Shown: positions 1 through 7,440, counted from the first letter of the stretch. The stretch: 21,082 nucleotides of DNA from an uncultured Clostridia bacterium (GCA_937898155.1 CALEJO010000071.1:1-21082); one strand, 5' to 3'. The notes: generated by a model from the sequence alone, not told the origin. Program-made: numbers and translations.

Positions 1-186
1 CCGACCGGTATGGAAACGACCGTGCGCGTGCGCGTCGGCGATTTCCTGCTCACGGGCGTCGTGTTCGGCGGAATCACCTATGCGATCGGGCAAAAAGTCC
101 ACGTCGCGTTCGGCGGAGACGGCATCATGCTGTTCAGCCGCCGCTCCGGCAGATTGATCGAAACCGGATCGCTCACCGTTTGCTGA
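1..186 (+). CDS. ABC transporter ATP-binding protein, C-terminal fragment (TOBE domain)
   Basis: Frame 1 is open from the window edge and gives 61 residues before TGA at 184-186. The peptide begins PTGMETTVRVRVGDFLLTGV and contains VVFGG, VHVAFGGDGIMLFSRRSG and a closing GSL. This pattern (GxET near the start, VxFG, then a LF-x-x-x-(T/S)G turn) is the TOBE beta-barrel that ends MalK/UgpC/MsmX-type ATPases of carbohydrate ABC importers. The nucleotide-binding domain lies outside the window, so the substrate cannot be named. A strong terminator follows 16 bp after the stop, so this is the last gene of its transcription unit. Family assignment is inferred from the short tail only; another TOBE-bearing importer such as a polyamine or ion system is possible. 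Confidence 0.7.
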   Translation, partial: PTGMETTVRVRVGDFLLTGVVFGGITYAIGQKVHVAFGGDGIMLFSRRSGRLIETGSLTVC

Positions 187-202
187 ATCTTTCCTTTTCT
201 GC

Positions 203-241
203 AAAGAGAGGAACCGACAAAAATCGGTTCCTCTCTTTTTT
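203..241 (+). terminator. Intrinsic terminator of the ABC ATPase gene
   Basis: A perfect 15 bp stem (203-217 with 224-238) closes a CAAAAA loop, and the descending arm runs into a T-rich tail. It lies 16 bp after the ABC ATPase stop on the plus strand. Confidence 0.92.
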
Positions 242-246
242 CGCAC

Positions 247-274
247 AAAAAACGCGCACATTCGTGCGCGTTTT
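247..274 (-). terminator. Intrinsic terminator of the GGDEF gene
   Basis: A perfect 11 bp stem (249-259 with 264-274) closes an ATTC loop. Read on the minus strand it follows the GGDEF stop by about 10 bp and continues into TTTTTT. The plus strand also has a T run, so it may work both ways, back to back with the terminator at 203-241. Confidence 0.85.
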
Positions 275-284
275 GGATTTGATT

Positions 285-1367
285 TTATCTGCGGATCGGC
301 AAGCCGTATTGCATTTTGATCGCTCTTTTGTTCTGATACATATCCTCGTCGGCGCGTTGCACGACGGTGCTGTATTTCTCTCCCTCCCGATAGATCGAAA
401 CGCCGTGCGCCACGGAAAGGATCAGCTCCTTGCCGTCGTAGACGATCTCCCGATAGCGGAGCGCCGCATCCAGTGCGAGCAAACGGTCGTTGAGATACGT
501 GAGGTCCTCGCCTTTGACGATCGCGACGAACTCGTCGCCGCCGATGTGGTAAAGGTCACTCGTCGGGAAGATGCTCGGCAAGGTCTGCCCCGTCGTCACG
601 ATCAGGTGACAGCCGTAGCGATGTCCGTATTGATCGTTCGTCATCTTGACGCCGTTGACATCCAGAAAAACGACGGCAAAACGGATCGGCGCCGTCTTGC
701 TTTTGCGCTCGATCTGTTCGATCTTGCGCAGATACGACGACTCGTTTCCGAGCCCCGTCAGCCGGTCGGTATAGGAGAGCTTGATGTATTTGTTTCTCGA
801 AATATTCAACTCCTCCTGCGTGACGCTTCGGATCCATTCGAAAAAGAATCCGAGGACGAAAAACGCAAGGTAAAGGATCGGGAAGCGGAACAAAAACGTT
901 TCCGTATAGTCAAATTGCAAAAGCGACTTTCCGAACGGCGTCCAGAACAGAAACGCGAGAATCGCGAACATGACCACCGAGAGGATGATGCCGTCACGCT
1001 TGCGGAACAGAAGCAACCCCGCCGCCGGCAGAAGGGCGATCCAAATCGCGCTGAAGCCCTCGGGGTCTCCGATGATCAGGAAGCTCGTGAGCAGACAAAC
1101 AAGCTCCGTCGCAAACACACCCCGAACGATATGTTCGGTGCGAGGGAAAAAGCACGCCAAAACGAAATTGATCACGTTCAGCCCGCCGAAAACGAGCGTC
1201 AATAGCATCAGCGTTTTCCAACCCGTCAGTGCGTTGATGAGTGTCATCACCAGCGAAACCACGGCGAAAATCATGTAAACGCAAAGGAATTGCAGTCGAA
1301 TTCTTTCCTTTTCGACCGTCATTTTTCGGCGCAAAAATTGCATTTTTCGTTTCAAAAACCCGTTCAC
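285..1367 (-). CDS. Membrane-bound diguanylate cyclase (GGDEF domain protein)
   Basis: This 360-residue protein should make cyclic di-GMP from two GTP at the inner face of the membrane. A charged N-terminus is followed by about six hydrophobic segments (roughly 27-46, 52-72, 83-100, 105-121, 126-144, 160-177). A GGDEF domain spans about 198-355, with the metal-binding Asp at 236 (FLDVNG), YGH at 247-249 and an intact GGDEF at 276-280. The RxxD inhibitory site normally found just upstream of GGDEF reads PTSD here, so feedback inhibition by product is probably absent. The membrane part resembles no sensor domain I can name. The start is GTG at 1365-1367, chosen because GGAGG sits 8 nt upstream; in-frame ATGs at residues 9 and 16 lack this. 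It is monocistronic, with its own promoter and terminator. Confidence 0.9.
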   Translation of the reverse strand: MNGFLKRKMQFLRRKMTVEKERIRLQFLCVYMIFAVVSLVMTLINALTGWKTLMLLTLVFGGLNVINFVLACFFPRTEHIVRGVFATELVCLLTSFLIIGDPEGFSAIWIALLPAAGLLLFRKRDGIILSVVMFAILAFLFWTPFGKSLLQFDYTETFLFRFPILYLAFFVLGFFFEWIRSVTQEELNISRNKYIKLSYTDRLTGLGNESSYLRKIEQIERKSKTAPIRFAVVFLDVNGVKMTNDQYGHRYGCHLIVTTGQTLPSIFPTSDLYHIGGDEFVAIVKGEDLTYLNDRLLALDAALRYREIVYDGKELILSVAHGVSIYREGEKYSTVVQRADEDMYQNKRAIKMQYGLPIRR

Positions 1368-1415
1368 CGCGTTCGCCTCCGATCCTCTCCATTGTCAAAA
1401 GACTTATTCATTTGT

Positions 1416-1444
1416 ATTTTATCATAGCAAAAGCGGAAATGCAA
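1416..1444 (-). promoter_or_regulatory. Sigma-A-type promoter of the GGDEF gene
   Basis: On the minus strand TTGCAT (1444-1439) is separated by 17 bp from TAAAAT (1421-1416). An overlapping TGCTATGAT could serve as an extended -10. The predicted start lies about 40 bp before the GTG codon. Confidence 0.6.
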
Positions 1445-1510
1445 GCGGTTTTTTTATGTTTTTTTTGACAAAAATCGGTTTTTTTCACAGAAATTTTTCC
1501 CATTTCCGCA

Positions 1511-1543
1511 AAGAAAAAACGGCAACCTGCGTTGCCGTTTTTT
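1511..1543 (-). terminator. Intrinsic terminator of the DUF975 gene
   Basis: A perfect 13 bp stem (1514-1526 with 1531-1543) with a CTGC loop begins 12 bp beyond the DUF975 stop. On the minus strand it ends in TTTTTTCTTT. Its A/T-rich base makes it potentially bidirectional, but no plus-strand gene enters from the left. Confidence 0.9.
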
Positions 1544-1555
1544 GAAAAAGCAAAA

Positions 1556-2137
1556 TCAGTCTTCGATCACGACTTCGTCCTTGATGGACTCGTAGAATGC
1601 CGCCTGCGCCGCGCTCATCCACGGCGCGACCCAAAGCGTCAGAATGCCAAATGTCATCGCGCAAAGGATCAGCCAGCCGAGGAAACTCAGATCGAGACAG
1701 AAGAGCTTCCACTTTTTGCCCCGCATCAGCTTCTTGCTCGCGGTGATCGCCCCGTCGCCGCCGATTTCCGGATGATCCGCGAGGATATACGGCGCCATCG
1801 AATAGCTGAACGATTTCACGATGCCGGGGATCACGAAGAGCAAACTCCAAAGGATCGTATAGATCGTCGTCAACACGTAAAGACCGATCGTCGAGCCGAA
1901 ATCGATGTTGAACCCGTGGAACATTTCGTTGAACGTCAGTTTTCCTTTGCGAAAAACCTGCGTCATCGCGAACGCGTAGCCGACGGTGAGCGCGCCGCTG
2001 AGCAGGATCGCACCGAGGACCGTCGAGGTCAGGGCAGCAAAGATGACGTCAAACACGATCATCATGCCGATCGCGGTGCCCCAGTTGCCTTTCAGTGCCG
2101 CTTTCGATTCCGCACGATATTCTTTGCAAGATTTCAT
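1556..2137 (-). CDS. DUF975 family integral membrane protein
   Basis: This 193-residue hydrophobic protein has the order typical of DUF975: a short charged N-terminus (KSCKEYRAESKAALKGNW), hydrophobic stretches at about 20-60, a central PGIVKSFSYSMAPYILADHP motif, then SKKLMRGKKWKLFCLDLSF and a C-terminal membrane pair ending WVAPWMSAAQAAFYE. Members are widespread in Bacillota and have no established biochemical function. The motif after the second membrane pair (PGI, ILADHPEI, SKKLM) is the family hallmark. AAGGAGA precedes the ATG with an 8-9 nt gap. The gene stands alone, transcribed divergently from the nucleoside phosphorylase operon. Family identity is fairly secure; the role is unknown. 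Confidence 0.85.
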   Translation of the reverse strand: MKSCKEYRAESKAALKGNWGTAIGMMIVFDVIFAALTSTVLGAILLSGALTVGYAFAMTQVFRKGKLTFNEMFHGFNIDFGSTIGLYVLTTIYTILWSLLFVIPGIVKSFSYSMAPYILADHPEIGGDGAITASKKLMRGKKWKLFCLDLSFLGWLILCAMTFGILTLWVAPWMSAAQAAFYESIKDEVVIED

Positions 2138-2172
2138 AAATGATTTCTCCTTAACTCCATTTCATTAAAAAT

Positions 2173-2189
2173 AAATCACAACGTGATTT
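2173..2189. repeat. Inverted repeat at the DUF975 transcription start (possible operator)
   Basis: AAATCAC, a 3 nt spacer (AAC) and GTGATTT form a perfect 7 bp inverted repeat. It begins 7 bp downstream of the predicted minus-strand -10 element at 2196-2201, so it would cover the transcription start of the DUF975 gene. No U tract follows, which favours a protein-binding site over a terminator. The regulator is unknown. Confidence 0.45.
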
Positions 2190-2195
2190 GACATA

Positions 2196-2224
2196 ATATT
2201 AACATATTGTTCATGATTAGTCAA
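2196..2224 (-). promoter_or_regulatory. Sigma-A-type promoter of the DUF975 gene
   Basis: TTGACT (2224-2219), a 17 bp spacer and TAATAT (2201-2196) on the minus strand, in a strongly AT-rich gap. The predicted leader is about 50 nt. Confidence 0.7.
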
Positions 2225-2314
2225 TATTCTCAGAAAAATTATTTTAAACAGCAAAAACTTTGTTAAATATACAAAATCTCATAAAATTTTTTCCGATAAT
2301 CTATGCAAATACGG

Positions 2315-2343
2315 TTGAAAAAATAAGGAAGACAGAGTATAAT
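2315..2343 (+). promoter_or_regulatory. Sigma-A-type promoter of the nucleoside phosphorylase operon
   Basis: TTGAAA (2315-2320), a 17 bp spacer and a perfect TATAAT (2338-2343). It predicts a start near 2350, about 40 nt before the ATG at 2389, and so excludes the longer reading frame that opens at 2260. Confidence 0.8.
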
Positions 2344-2388
2344 AGAAAAAAAGGTGTCTATGAAATTGTCCTCGACAAAGGAGCCGCT

Positions 2389-3147
2389 ATGGAACAATCC
2401 TATCACATCGGCATCGGTGCCGAACATGGCGCGCGATACGCGATCCTGCCCGGCGATCCCGGGCGCGTGGAAGTGATCGCCCGCCACCTCGAACATCCGC
2501 GTTTTCTCTCCGAGCACCGTGAATATACAGCGTGGATCGGCGAGCTTGACGGCGTGCCCGTCCTCGTCATGTCCACCGGAATGGGCGGCCCCTCGACGGC
2601 AATCTGCGTCGAGGAGCTCAAAACCACGGGTGTCGATACGTTCATCCGTCTCGGTACGTGCGGTGGGATGCAACCCGAAGTTGTCGGCGGCGATCTCGTG
2701 ATCGCCACGGGCGCCATTCGCATGGAGGGCACATCGCGCGAATACGTCCCGATCGAATTTCCCGCCGTCCCGAATCTCGGCGTGACGAACGCGCTCGTCG
2801 ATGCGGCAGAGTCGCTCGGTCTGCGCTATCACACGGGCGTCGTTCAATGCAAGGACTCTTTTTACGGACAGCACGAGCCCTCGCGGATGCCTGTCGGCTA
2901 TGAGCTCGAAGCCAAATGGCGCGCGTGGATCGGCGCGGGGTGCCTCGCGTCCGAAATGGAAAGCGCCGCCCTCTTCATCGTGGCTTCGACGCTTCGTGTC
3001 CGTGCCGCTTCCCTGTTCACCGTCGTATGGAACCAGGAGCGCGCGCGTCTCGGACTGCCGAATCCAGAATGTCACGATAACGAAAACGCCATTCGCGTAG
3101 CGGTCGAGGCGGTCCGCCGTCTGATCGCGCAGGATAAAACAAAATAA
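2389..3147 (+). CDS. udp: Uridine phosphorylase
   Basis: Predicted to split uridine with phosphate into uracil and ribose-1-phosphate in the cytoplasm, for pyrimidine salvage. The 252-residue length matches E. coli Udp (about 253). Family motifs run in order: PGDPGRV at 21-27 (phosphate binding), SEHREYTAW near 41-49, STGMGGPST at 62-70, RLGTCGG at 87-93 and the nucleoside phosphorylase signature SEMESA at 188-193. The frame stays open upstream to 2260, but that stretch is AT-rich and holds the promoter. AAAGGAG at 2377-2383 with a 5 nt gap fixes the ATG at 2389. It is followed after 25 bp by a purine nucleoside phosphorylase, so the pair covers both nucleoside classes. Another NP-I family substrate is possible, but the closest resemblance is to Udp. 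Confidence 0.9.
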   Translation: MEQSYHIGIGAEHGARYAILPGDPGRVEVIARHLEHPRFLSEHREYTAWIGELDGVPVLVMSTGMGGPSTAICVEELKTTGVDTFIRLGTCGGMQPEVVGGDLVIATGAIRMEGTSREYVPIEFPAVPNLGVTNALVDAAESLGLRYHTGVVQCKDSFYGQHEPSRMPVGYELEAKWRAWIGAGCLASEMESAALFIVASTLRVRAASLFTVVWNQERARLGLPNPECHDNENAIRVAVEAVRRLIAQDKTK

Positions 3148-3172
3148 TCGCACAAAGCGAAAGGAGCATTTT

Positions 3173-3979
3173 ATGACAGAACGAATTCAAAAAGCGGCGG
3201 ACGTGATCCGCAACGCCTGCGGCGAGGCGGAGATCGGCTTGATCCTCGGTTCGGGACTCGCGGACAGCATCCGGCTCGAAAACGCCAAAACCATCGCCTA
3301 TCAGGATATCCCCGATTTCCCGATCTCGACGGCAGCCGGCCATAAGAGCGAGTGGGTCTGCGGCACGCTCGGCGGCAAAAAAATCTGCATGATGCGCGGT
3401 CGCTTCCATTTTTATGAGGGCTATACCGCAGAAGATATCATCCTCCCCATCCGCGTGATGAAGCTGCTCGGTGTCAAAACGCTGATCATCACGAACGCGG
3501 CGGGCGGCATCAATCTCGGCTTCGCGCCGGGCGACCTGATGCTGATCCACGATCACATCAATCTCGGCGGTGCCAACCCACTGATCGGCAAAAATGACGA
3601 CGATTTCGGACCGCGCTTTCCCGATATGTCGCACGCATACACTCCCGCGCTCGGCGACCTCGCGCATCGCGCGGCGGACGAGCTTTCCATCACGCTTCGC
3701 GACGGCGTTTACGCACGGTTCAGCGGCCCGTCTTATGAAACGCCCGCCGAAATCCGCATGGCGCGTGTCCTCGGCGCGGACGCGGTCGGTATGTCCACCG
3801 TGCCGGAAGTCATCGCGGCGGCGCATTGCGGCATCCGCGTTCTCGGCATCAGTTGCATCTCCAATATGGCGGCAGGTATACTCGATCGACCCCTGACGCA
3901 CAAGGAAGTCATGGAAACGGGTGCCCGCGTGCAAAGCGCGTTCTCCGCGCTCGTCTGCCGCATCATCGAATTGCTTTGA
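3173..3979 (+). CDS. punA: Purine nucleoside phosphorylase (trimeric type)
   Basis: Predicted to phosphorolyse inosine and guanosine to base plus (deoxy)ribose-1-phosphate. The 268 residues carry the hallmarks of the trimeric PNP family: GLILGSGLA at 22-30, AAGHKSEW at 54-61, MRGRFHFYEGY at 74-84, TNAAGGIN at 107-114, GPSYETPAE at 185-193 and GADAVGMSTVPEV at 201-213. The Glu of SYET (189) and the Asn of ISNMAAG (231) correspond to the pair that recognises 6-oxopurines in mammalian PNP, so adenosine is an unlikely substrate; this is family knowledge. AAAGGAG lies 6 nt before the ATG. It is the second gene of the udp operon and ends at a shared terminator. Confidence 0.93.
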   Translation: MTERIQKAADVIRNACGEAEIGLILGSGLADSIRLENAKTIAYQDIPDFPISTAAGHKSEWVCGTLGGKKICMMRGRFHFYEGYTAEDIILPIRVMKLLGVKTLIITNAAGGINLGFAPGDLMLIHDHINLGGANPLIGKNDDDFGPRFPDMSHAYTPALGDLAHRAADELSITLRDGVYARFSGPSYETPAEIRMARVLGADAVGMSTVPEVIAAAHCGIRVLGISCISNMAAGILDRPLTHKEVMETGARVQSAFSALVCRIIELL

Positions 3980-3993
3980 TTCCGCAAAACGCA

Positions 3994-4023
3994 AAAAAGG
4001 AACGGCTCATGCCGTTCCTTTTT
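3994..4023. terminator. Bidirectional terminator between punA and clpX
   Basis: A perfect 13 bp stem (3994-4006 with 4011-4023) with a TCAT loop. Plus-strand reading gives T5CT6, minus-strand reading gives T6. It serves both converging operons. The clpX stop codon (complement of TCA at 4007-4009) lies in the loop, so one arm of the stem is coding sequence. Confidence 0.9.
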
Positions 4024-5308
4024 CTTTTTTCTCTTCTTTTTTCATCCGATAGACGGGCTTTTCGTGCGAAGAAACGACGTTTTCGTCGATCGTGATCGCT
4101 TCGAGCCCCTCCATGGACGGTGCCTCGAACATGATCGGAAGCATCACTTCCTCCATGATCGCGCGCAGTCCGCGCGCGCCCGTATTGCGCTCGATCGCGA
4201 GATCGGCGAGCTTTTCCGTCGCCTTGTCGGTGAACTCGATCTCGATGCCGTCGATGCCCATCAGCTTCTGATACTGTTTGAGGATCGCGTTTTTCGGCTC
4301 GCGCAAAATGCGGCAAAGCGCCGCACGGTCGAGGTTTTCGAGCGACACGATGACGGGCAGACGCCCGACCAGTTCGGGAATCAAGCCGTATTTCACGATG
4401 TCGTGCGCGGTCACGTGTTTGAGCGTGCCGCCGTCGCGTTCCTTTTCCGCTTTCTTTTTGATCTCACTGCCGAAGCCGATCGTCGAATTGCCCATGCGTT
4501 GCTCGATGATCTGCTCCAGCCCGTCGAACGCGCCTCCGCAGATAAAGAGGATGTTCTCCGTATTGACGGCGATCATCTTCTGCTCCGGATGCTTGCGTCC
4601 GCCCTGAGGAGGAACGTTCGAGACCGTGCCTTCCAGAATTTTCAGAAGCGCCTGTTGCACGCCCTCGCCCGACACGTCGCGCGTGATCGAGCGGTTTTCG
4701 CTCCGGCGGGAGATTTTATCGATCTCGTCGATATAGATGATGCCGCGCTCCGCGAGCTCGATGTCGTAATCCGCCGCCTGGATCAGACGGAGCAGGATGT
4801 TTTCCACGTCTTCGCCGACGTAGCCCGCCTCGGTCAATGTCGTCGCGTCCGCGATCGCGAACGGGACCTTCAAGGTCTTCGCGAGCGTCTGCGCAAGGAA
4901 TGTCTTGCCGACGCCCGTCGGACCGAGCAAAAGCACATTGCTCTTTTGGATCTCCACGTCGTCCTCGACCTTTTTGGCGCCTTTGGCGCCTTTCTTTTTG
5001 ACCTTGGTCGAGATGCGTTTATAGTGGTTATAGACCGCCACGGACAGCGCGATTTTCGCTTCGTCCTGCCCGATGACGTATTCGTCCAGCACCGCCTTGA
5101 TCTCTTTCGGACGCGGAAGATCGGCAAGCTCCGGCGTTTCGCTCTCCTTAACGGAGGATTCGTAATCGTCGATGAGCTGACCGCACGCGAAAACGCAACT
5201 GTCACAGATATACGCGCCCGTCTGCGACGGGATCAGATACGCGACCTGCGATTCCGTGCGCCCGCAGAACGAACAACGGTGCGTGCCGTTTTGATGATTT
5301 TCAGCCAT
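4007..5308 (-). CDS. clpX: ATP-dependent Clp protease ATP-binding subunit ClpX
   Basis: AAA+ unfoldase that feeds proteins to the ClpP chamber. The 433 residues show an N-terminal zinc-binding domain with Cys 12, 15, 35 and 38, Walker A GPTGVGKT at 129-136, pore-1 loop GYVG at 162-165, Walker B IIYIDEID at 190-197, the RKH loop at 238-240, the ClpP-docking IGF at 277-279 and sensor-2 GAR at 377-379. All key residues are present, so the enzyme should be active. Between the zinc domain and Walker A is a basic linker (KVKKKGAKGAKK, about 102-113), and the C-terminus is Lys/Glu-rich. The clpP stop lies 10 nt upstream; GAGGGC spanning that stop acts as ribosome binding site, which suggests translational coupling. 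The stop codon sits in the loop of the terminator hairpin. Confidence 0.98.
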   Translation of the reverse strand: MAENHQNGTHRCSFCGRTESQVAYLIPSQTGAYICDSCVFACGQLIDDYESSVKESETPELADLPRPKEIKAVLDEYVIGQDEAKIALSVAVYNHYKRISTKVKKKGAKGAKKVEDDVEIQKSNVLLLGPTGVGKTFLAQTLAKTLKVPFAIADATTLTEAGYVGEDVENILLRLIQAADYDIELAERGIIYIDEIDKISRRSENRSITRDVSGEGVQQALLKILEGTVSNVPPQGGRKHPEQKMIAVNTENILFICGGAFDGLEQIIEQRMGNSTIGFGSEIKKKAEKERDGGTLKHVTAHDIVKYGLIPELVGRLPVIVSLENLDRAALCRILREPKNAILKQYQKLMGIDGIEIEFTDKATEKLADLAIERNTGARGLRAIMEEVMLPIMFEAPSMEGLEAITIDENVVSSHEKPVYRMKKEEKKEKGTA

Positions 5309-5318
5309 AAAAATGCCC

Positions 5319-5903
5319 TCAGATTCTCTTTTCGATCACTTTGTCGATGAGCCCGTATGCCTTTGCCTCGTCCGCGCTCAGGAAGTTATCGCGTTCGGTG
5401 TCCAGCGCGACCTGCTCCACGCTCTTTCCCGTCTCTTTTGCCAAAATCTCGTTGAGCTTCTGTCTCGTGCGGATGATGTGGTCGGCGTGGATTTTGATGT
5501 CCGACGCCTGTCCCTGCATCCCGCCGAGCGGCTGGTGGATCATAATCTCGCTGTTCGGCAGCGCGATGCGCTTGCCGGGCGTGCCCGCCGCGAGCAGGAA
5601 CGCGCCCATCGACGCCGCCATGCCGATGCAGATCGTCGAAACGTCGCATTTGATATAGTTCATCGTGTCAAAAATCGCCATGCCTGCCGTGACGGAGCCG
5701 CCGGGGCTGTTGATATAGAGATAAATATCCTTGTCGGGGTCCTGCGACTCCAAAAAGAGCATCTGCGCCACGACGAGCGATGCCGTCGCGTCGTTGATCT
5801 CGTCGGATAAAAACACGATGCGATCGTTCAAAAGACGAGAGAAAATATCGAACGAGCGCTCACCGCGGCTCGTCTGTTCGACTACCATTGGAACTAATGC
5901 CAT
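5319..5903 (-). CDS. clpP: ATP-dependent Clp protease proteolytic subunit ClpP
   Basis: Serine peptidase forming the tetradecameric chamber that works with ClpX. The 194 residues match the usual length. The catalytic triad is intact: Ser98 in GMAASMGA, His123 in IMIHQP and Asp172 in LDTERD. The IYLYINSPGGSV segment (60-71) forms the substrate-lining strand and oxyanion region. AAGGAG with a 7 nt gap supports the ATG at 5903; a second ATG at residue 6 lacks such a site. The N-terminus MALVPMVVEQTSRGERSFDI is the classical pattern including the short propeptide region. It lies 82 bp downstream of tig and 10 bp upstream of clpX. No separate promoter is evident in the tig-clpP gap, so it probably depends on the tig promoter. 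Confidence 0.98.
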   Translation of the reverse strand: MALVPMVVEQTSRGERSFDIFSRLLNDRIVFLSDEINDATASLVVAQMLFLESQDPDKDIYLYINSPGGSVTAGMAIFDTMNYIKCDVSTICIGMAASMGAFLLAAGTPGKRIALPNSEIMIHQPLGGMQGQASDIKIHADHIIRTRQKLNEILAKETGKSVEQVALDTERDNFLSADEAKAYGLIDKVIEKRI

Positions 5904-5941
5904 ATGCGTTCTCCTTTTTGAAATTCGTTCGGACTAAATAG

Positions 5942-5968
5942 GGATCGCAGACAAAGCGCCTGCGATCC
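5942..5968 (-). other. Hairpin in the tig-clpP intergenic gap
   Basis: A perfect 9 bp stem (5942-5950 with 5960-5968) with a 9 nt loop lies between tig and clpP. The minus-strand tail reads CTATTTAGTC, too poor in U for a strong terminator. It could be a weak attenuator or an mRNA stability or processing element setting the tig to clpPX ratio. Confidence 0.5.
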
Positions 5969-5985
5969 GATTTGCGAATGATGCA

Positions 5986-7440
5986 TTATTCCGCTTCGTC
6001 CTCTGCTTTTTTCGCAGGGGCTTTTTTCGCGGCGGGCTTCTTCGCGGGAGCTTTCTTCTCCGCCGGCGCTTTCTCTTCCGCGGGAGCCGCTTCCGCGTTC
6101 ACGACCTCGGTCTCGCCTTCAACGACCTTTTTCTTTCTCGTCACAGGTTTCTTCGCGCCCTTCACGGTGATCGTCGCGTTGTCGTGGACAAATTTCGCCG
6201 CTTTGCCGACCGCGACGTCGGAGCCGATCGCTTCCGCGTCGATGCTCTCTTTCACTTTTTCGAGCTCAATGCCGTAAGCGTCCGCGATCTTCTGATATTC
6301 TTCATTGATCTCGTCGTCGGTCGCGGCGATGCCCTCGGCTTTCACGATATATTCGAGCGCCAGACGCGTTTTGACCTGCTTTTCCGCCTGCGGACGGAAC
6401 TGCTCTTTCAGCGTTTCGACCGTCTGACCGGTGTATTTCATAAAGGTCGCGAGGTCCATACCCTGATAGCGCAGACGGTTTTCATAGTCGCGCACACAGT
6501 TCTCGGCTTCGTTTTCAAACATCACTTCGGGAATCTCGCCCTCGATGCCCTCGCAGAGCGCCGCCATCAACTGTTCGTCGGCTTTGGCGTCTTCCGTGTT
6601 TTCGGCGTCCTTTTGGAGTTTCGCCTTGACGTCGGCTTTGTATTCATCGACGGTGTCAAATTCGGACACGTCCTTGACAAATTCATCGTCCAGAGCGGGA
6701 AGCTCACTGAATTTGATCTCGTGGATCAAGCATTTGAAGACCGCCGCTTTGCCCGCAAGCGATGCTTCGTGATAGTCCTCCGGGAACGTGACGTTCACGT
6801 CGAATGCCTCGCCGATCGTCTTGCCGACCATCTGATCCTCGAAGCCGGGGATAAACTGACCGGAGCCGAGCTTCAAGCTGTATTTCTCCGCTTTGCCGCC
6901 CTCGAACGCTTTGCCGTCCACATAACCGTCAAAGTCGAATACGACGTTGTCGCCGGTCTGTGCCGCGCGATCGGTGATCTCGATCTCGCGCGCGTTGCGA
7001 TTGCGAACGCGGTCGATCTCAGCCGTCACCGCTTCGTCGGTGATTTCCACCGCGTCTTTTTCGGCTTTCAGACCTTTATACGCTTTCACGGTGATCTCGG
7101 GTTTCAAAAACACCTTCGCCGTGACGACGATGCCGTCCGCGTCGATCGCTTTGATGTCGATGTCGGGCTGACTGACCACGTCGAGTCCCGCTTCCTTGAT
7201 CGCTTCGGGATATGCGGTCGGCAGGATCGCGTTGAGCGCGTCCTCATAGAAAACGCCGGTGCCATACATTTTTTCGATCATTTTGCGGGGCGCTTTGCCC
7301 TTGCGGAAGCCGGGGATATTGAATCTCGCGACGTTTTTGCGATATGCTTTCTCGCATTCCGCTTCGAACGTCTCGTGATCAATGAAGATTTCCAGCTCCT
7401 TTTGATTCGTGCCGATTTCGATGATATTTAATACTTTCAT
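5986..7440 (-). CDS. tig: Trigger factor (ribosome-associated chaperone / peptidyl-prolyl isomerase)
   Basis: Binds the ribosome exit tunnel and shields nascent chains. The 484 residues comprise the ribosome-binding domain with signature GFRKGKAP at 44-51, an FKBP-like isomerase domain at about 150-245 (GDNVVFDFDGYVDGKAFEGG, LGSGQFIPGFEDQ) and a helical C-terminal chaperone domain to about 425. Beyond this is an unusual tail of about 59 residues rich in Lys, Ala, Pro and Glu (PAEKKAPAKKPAAKKAPAKK) that standard trigger factors lack. The start is supported by GGAGG about 5-6 nt before the ATG. It is the first gene of tig-clpP-clpX, a conserved order that links folding and degradation. Confidence 0.96.
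   Translation of the reverse strand: MKVLNIIEIGTNQKELEIFIDHETFEAECEKAYRKNVARFNIPGFRKGKAPRKMIEKMYGTGVFYEDALNAILPTAYPEAIKEAGLDVVSQPDIDIKAIDADGIVVTAKVFLKPEITVKAYKGLKAEKDAVEITDEAVTAEIDRVRNRNAREIEITDRAAQTGDNVVFDFDGYVDGKAFEGGKAEKYSLKLGSGQFIPGFEDQMVGKTIGEAFDVNVTFPEDYHEASLAGKAAVFKCLIHEIKFSELPALDDEFVKDVSEFDTVDEYKADVKAKLQKDAENTEDAKADEQLMAALCEGIEGEIPEVMFENEAENCVRDYENRLRYQGMDLATFMKYTGQTVETLKEQFRPQAEKQVKTRLALEYIVKAEGIAATDDEINEEYQKIADAYGIELEKVKESIDAEAIGSDVAVGKAAKFVHDNATITVKGAKKPVTRKKKVVEGETEVVNAEAAPAEEKAPAEKKAPAKKPAAKKAPAKKAEDEAE

Noticed and set aside
2260..2388. N-terminal extension of uridine phosphorylase
   Set aside because: The stretch is AT-rich, contains the promoter at 2315-2343, and the ATG at 2389 has a good ribosome binding site and gives the usual family length.
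4064..5350. 428-codon open frame antisense to clpX
   Set aside because: Shadow frame of clpX; composition is typical of antisense to GC-rich coding sequence and no family is recognisable.
6184..7431. 415-codon open frame antisense to tig
   Set aside because: Complementary to trigger factor over its length, no initiation signals, no motif.
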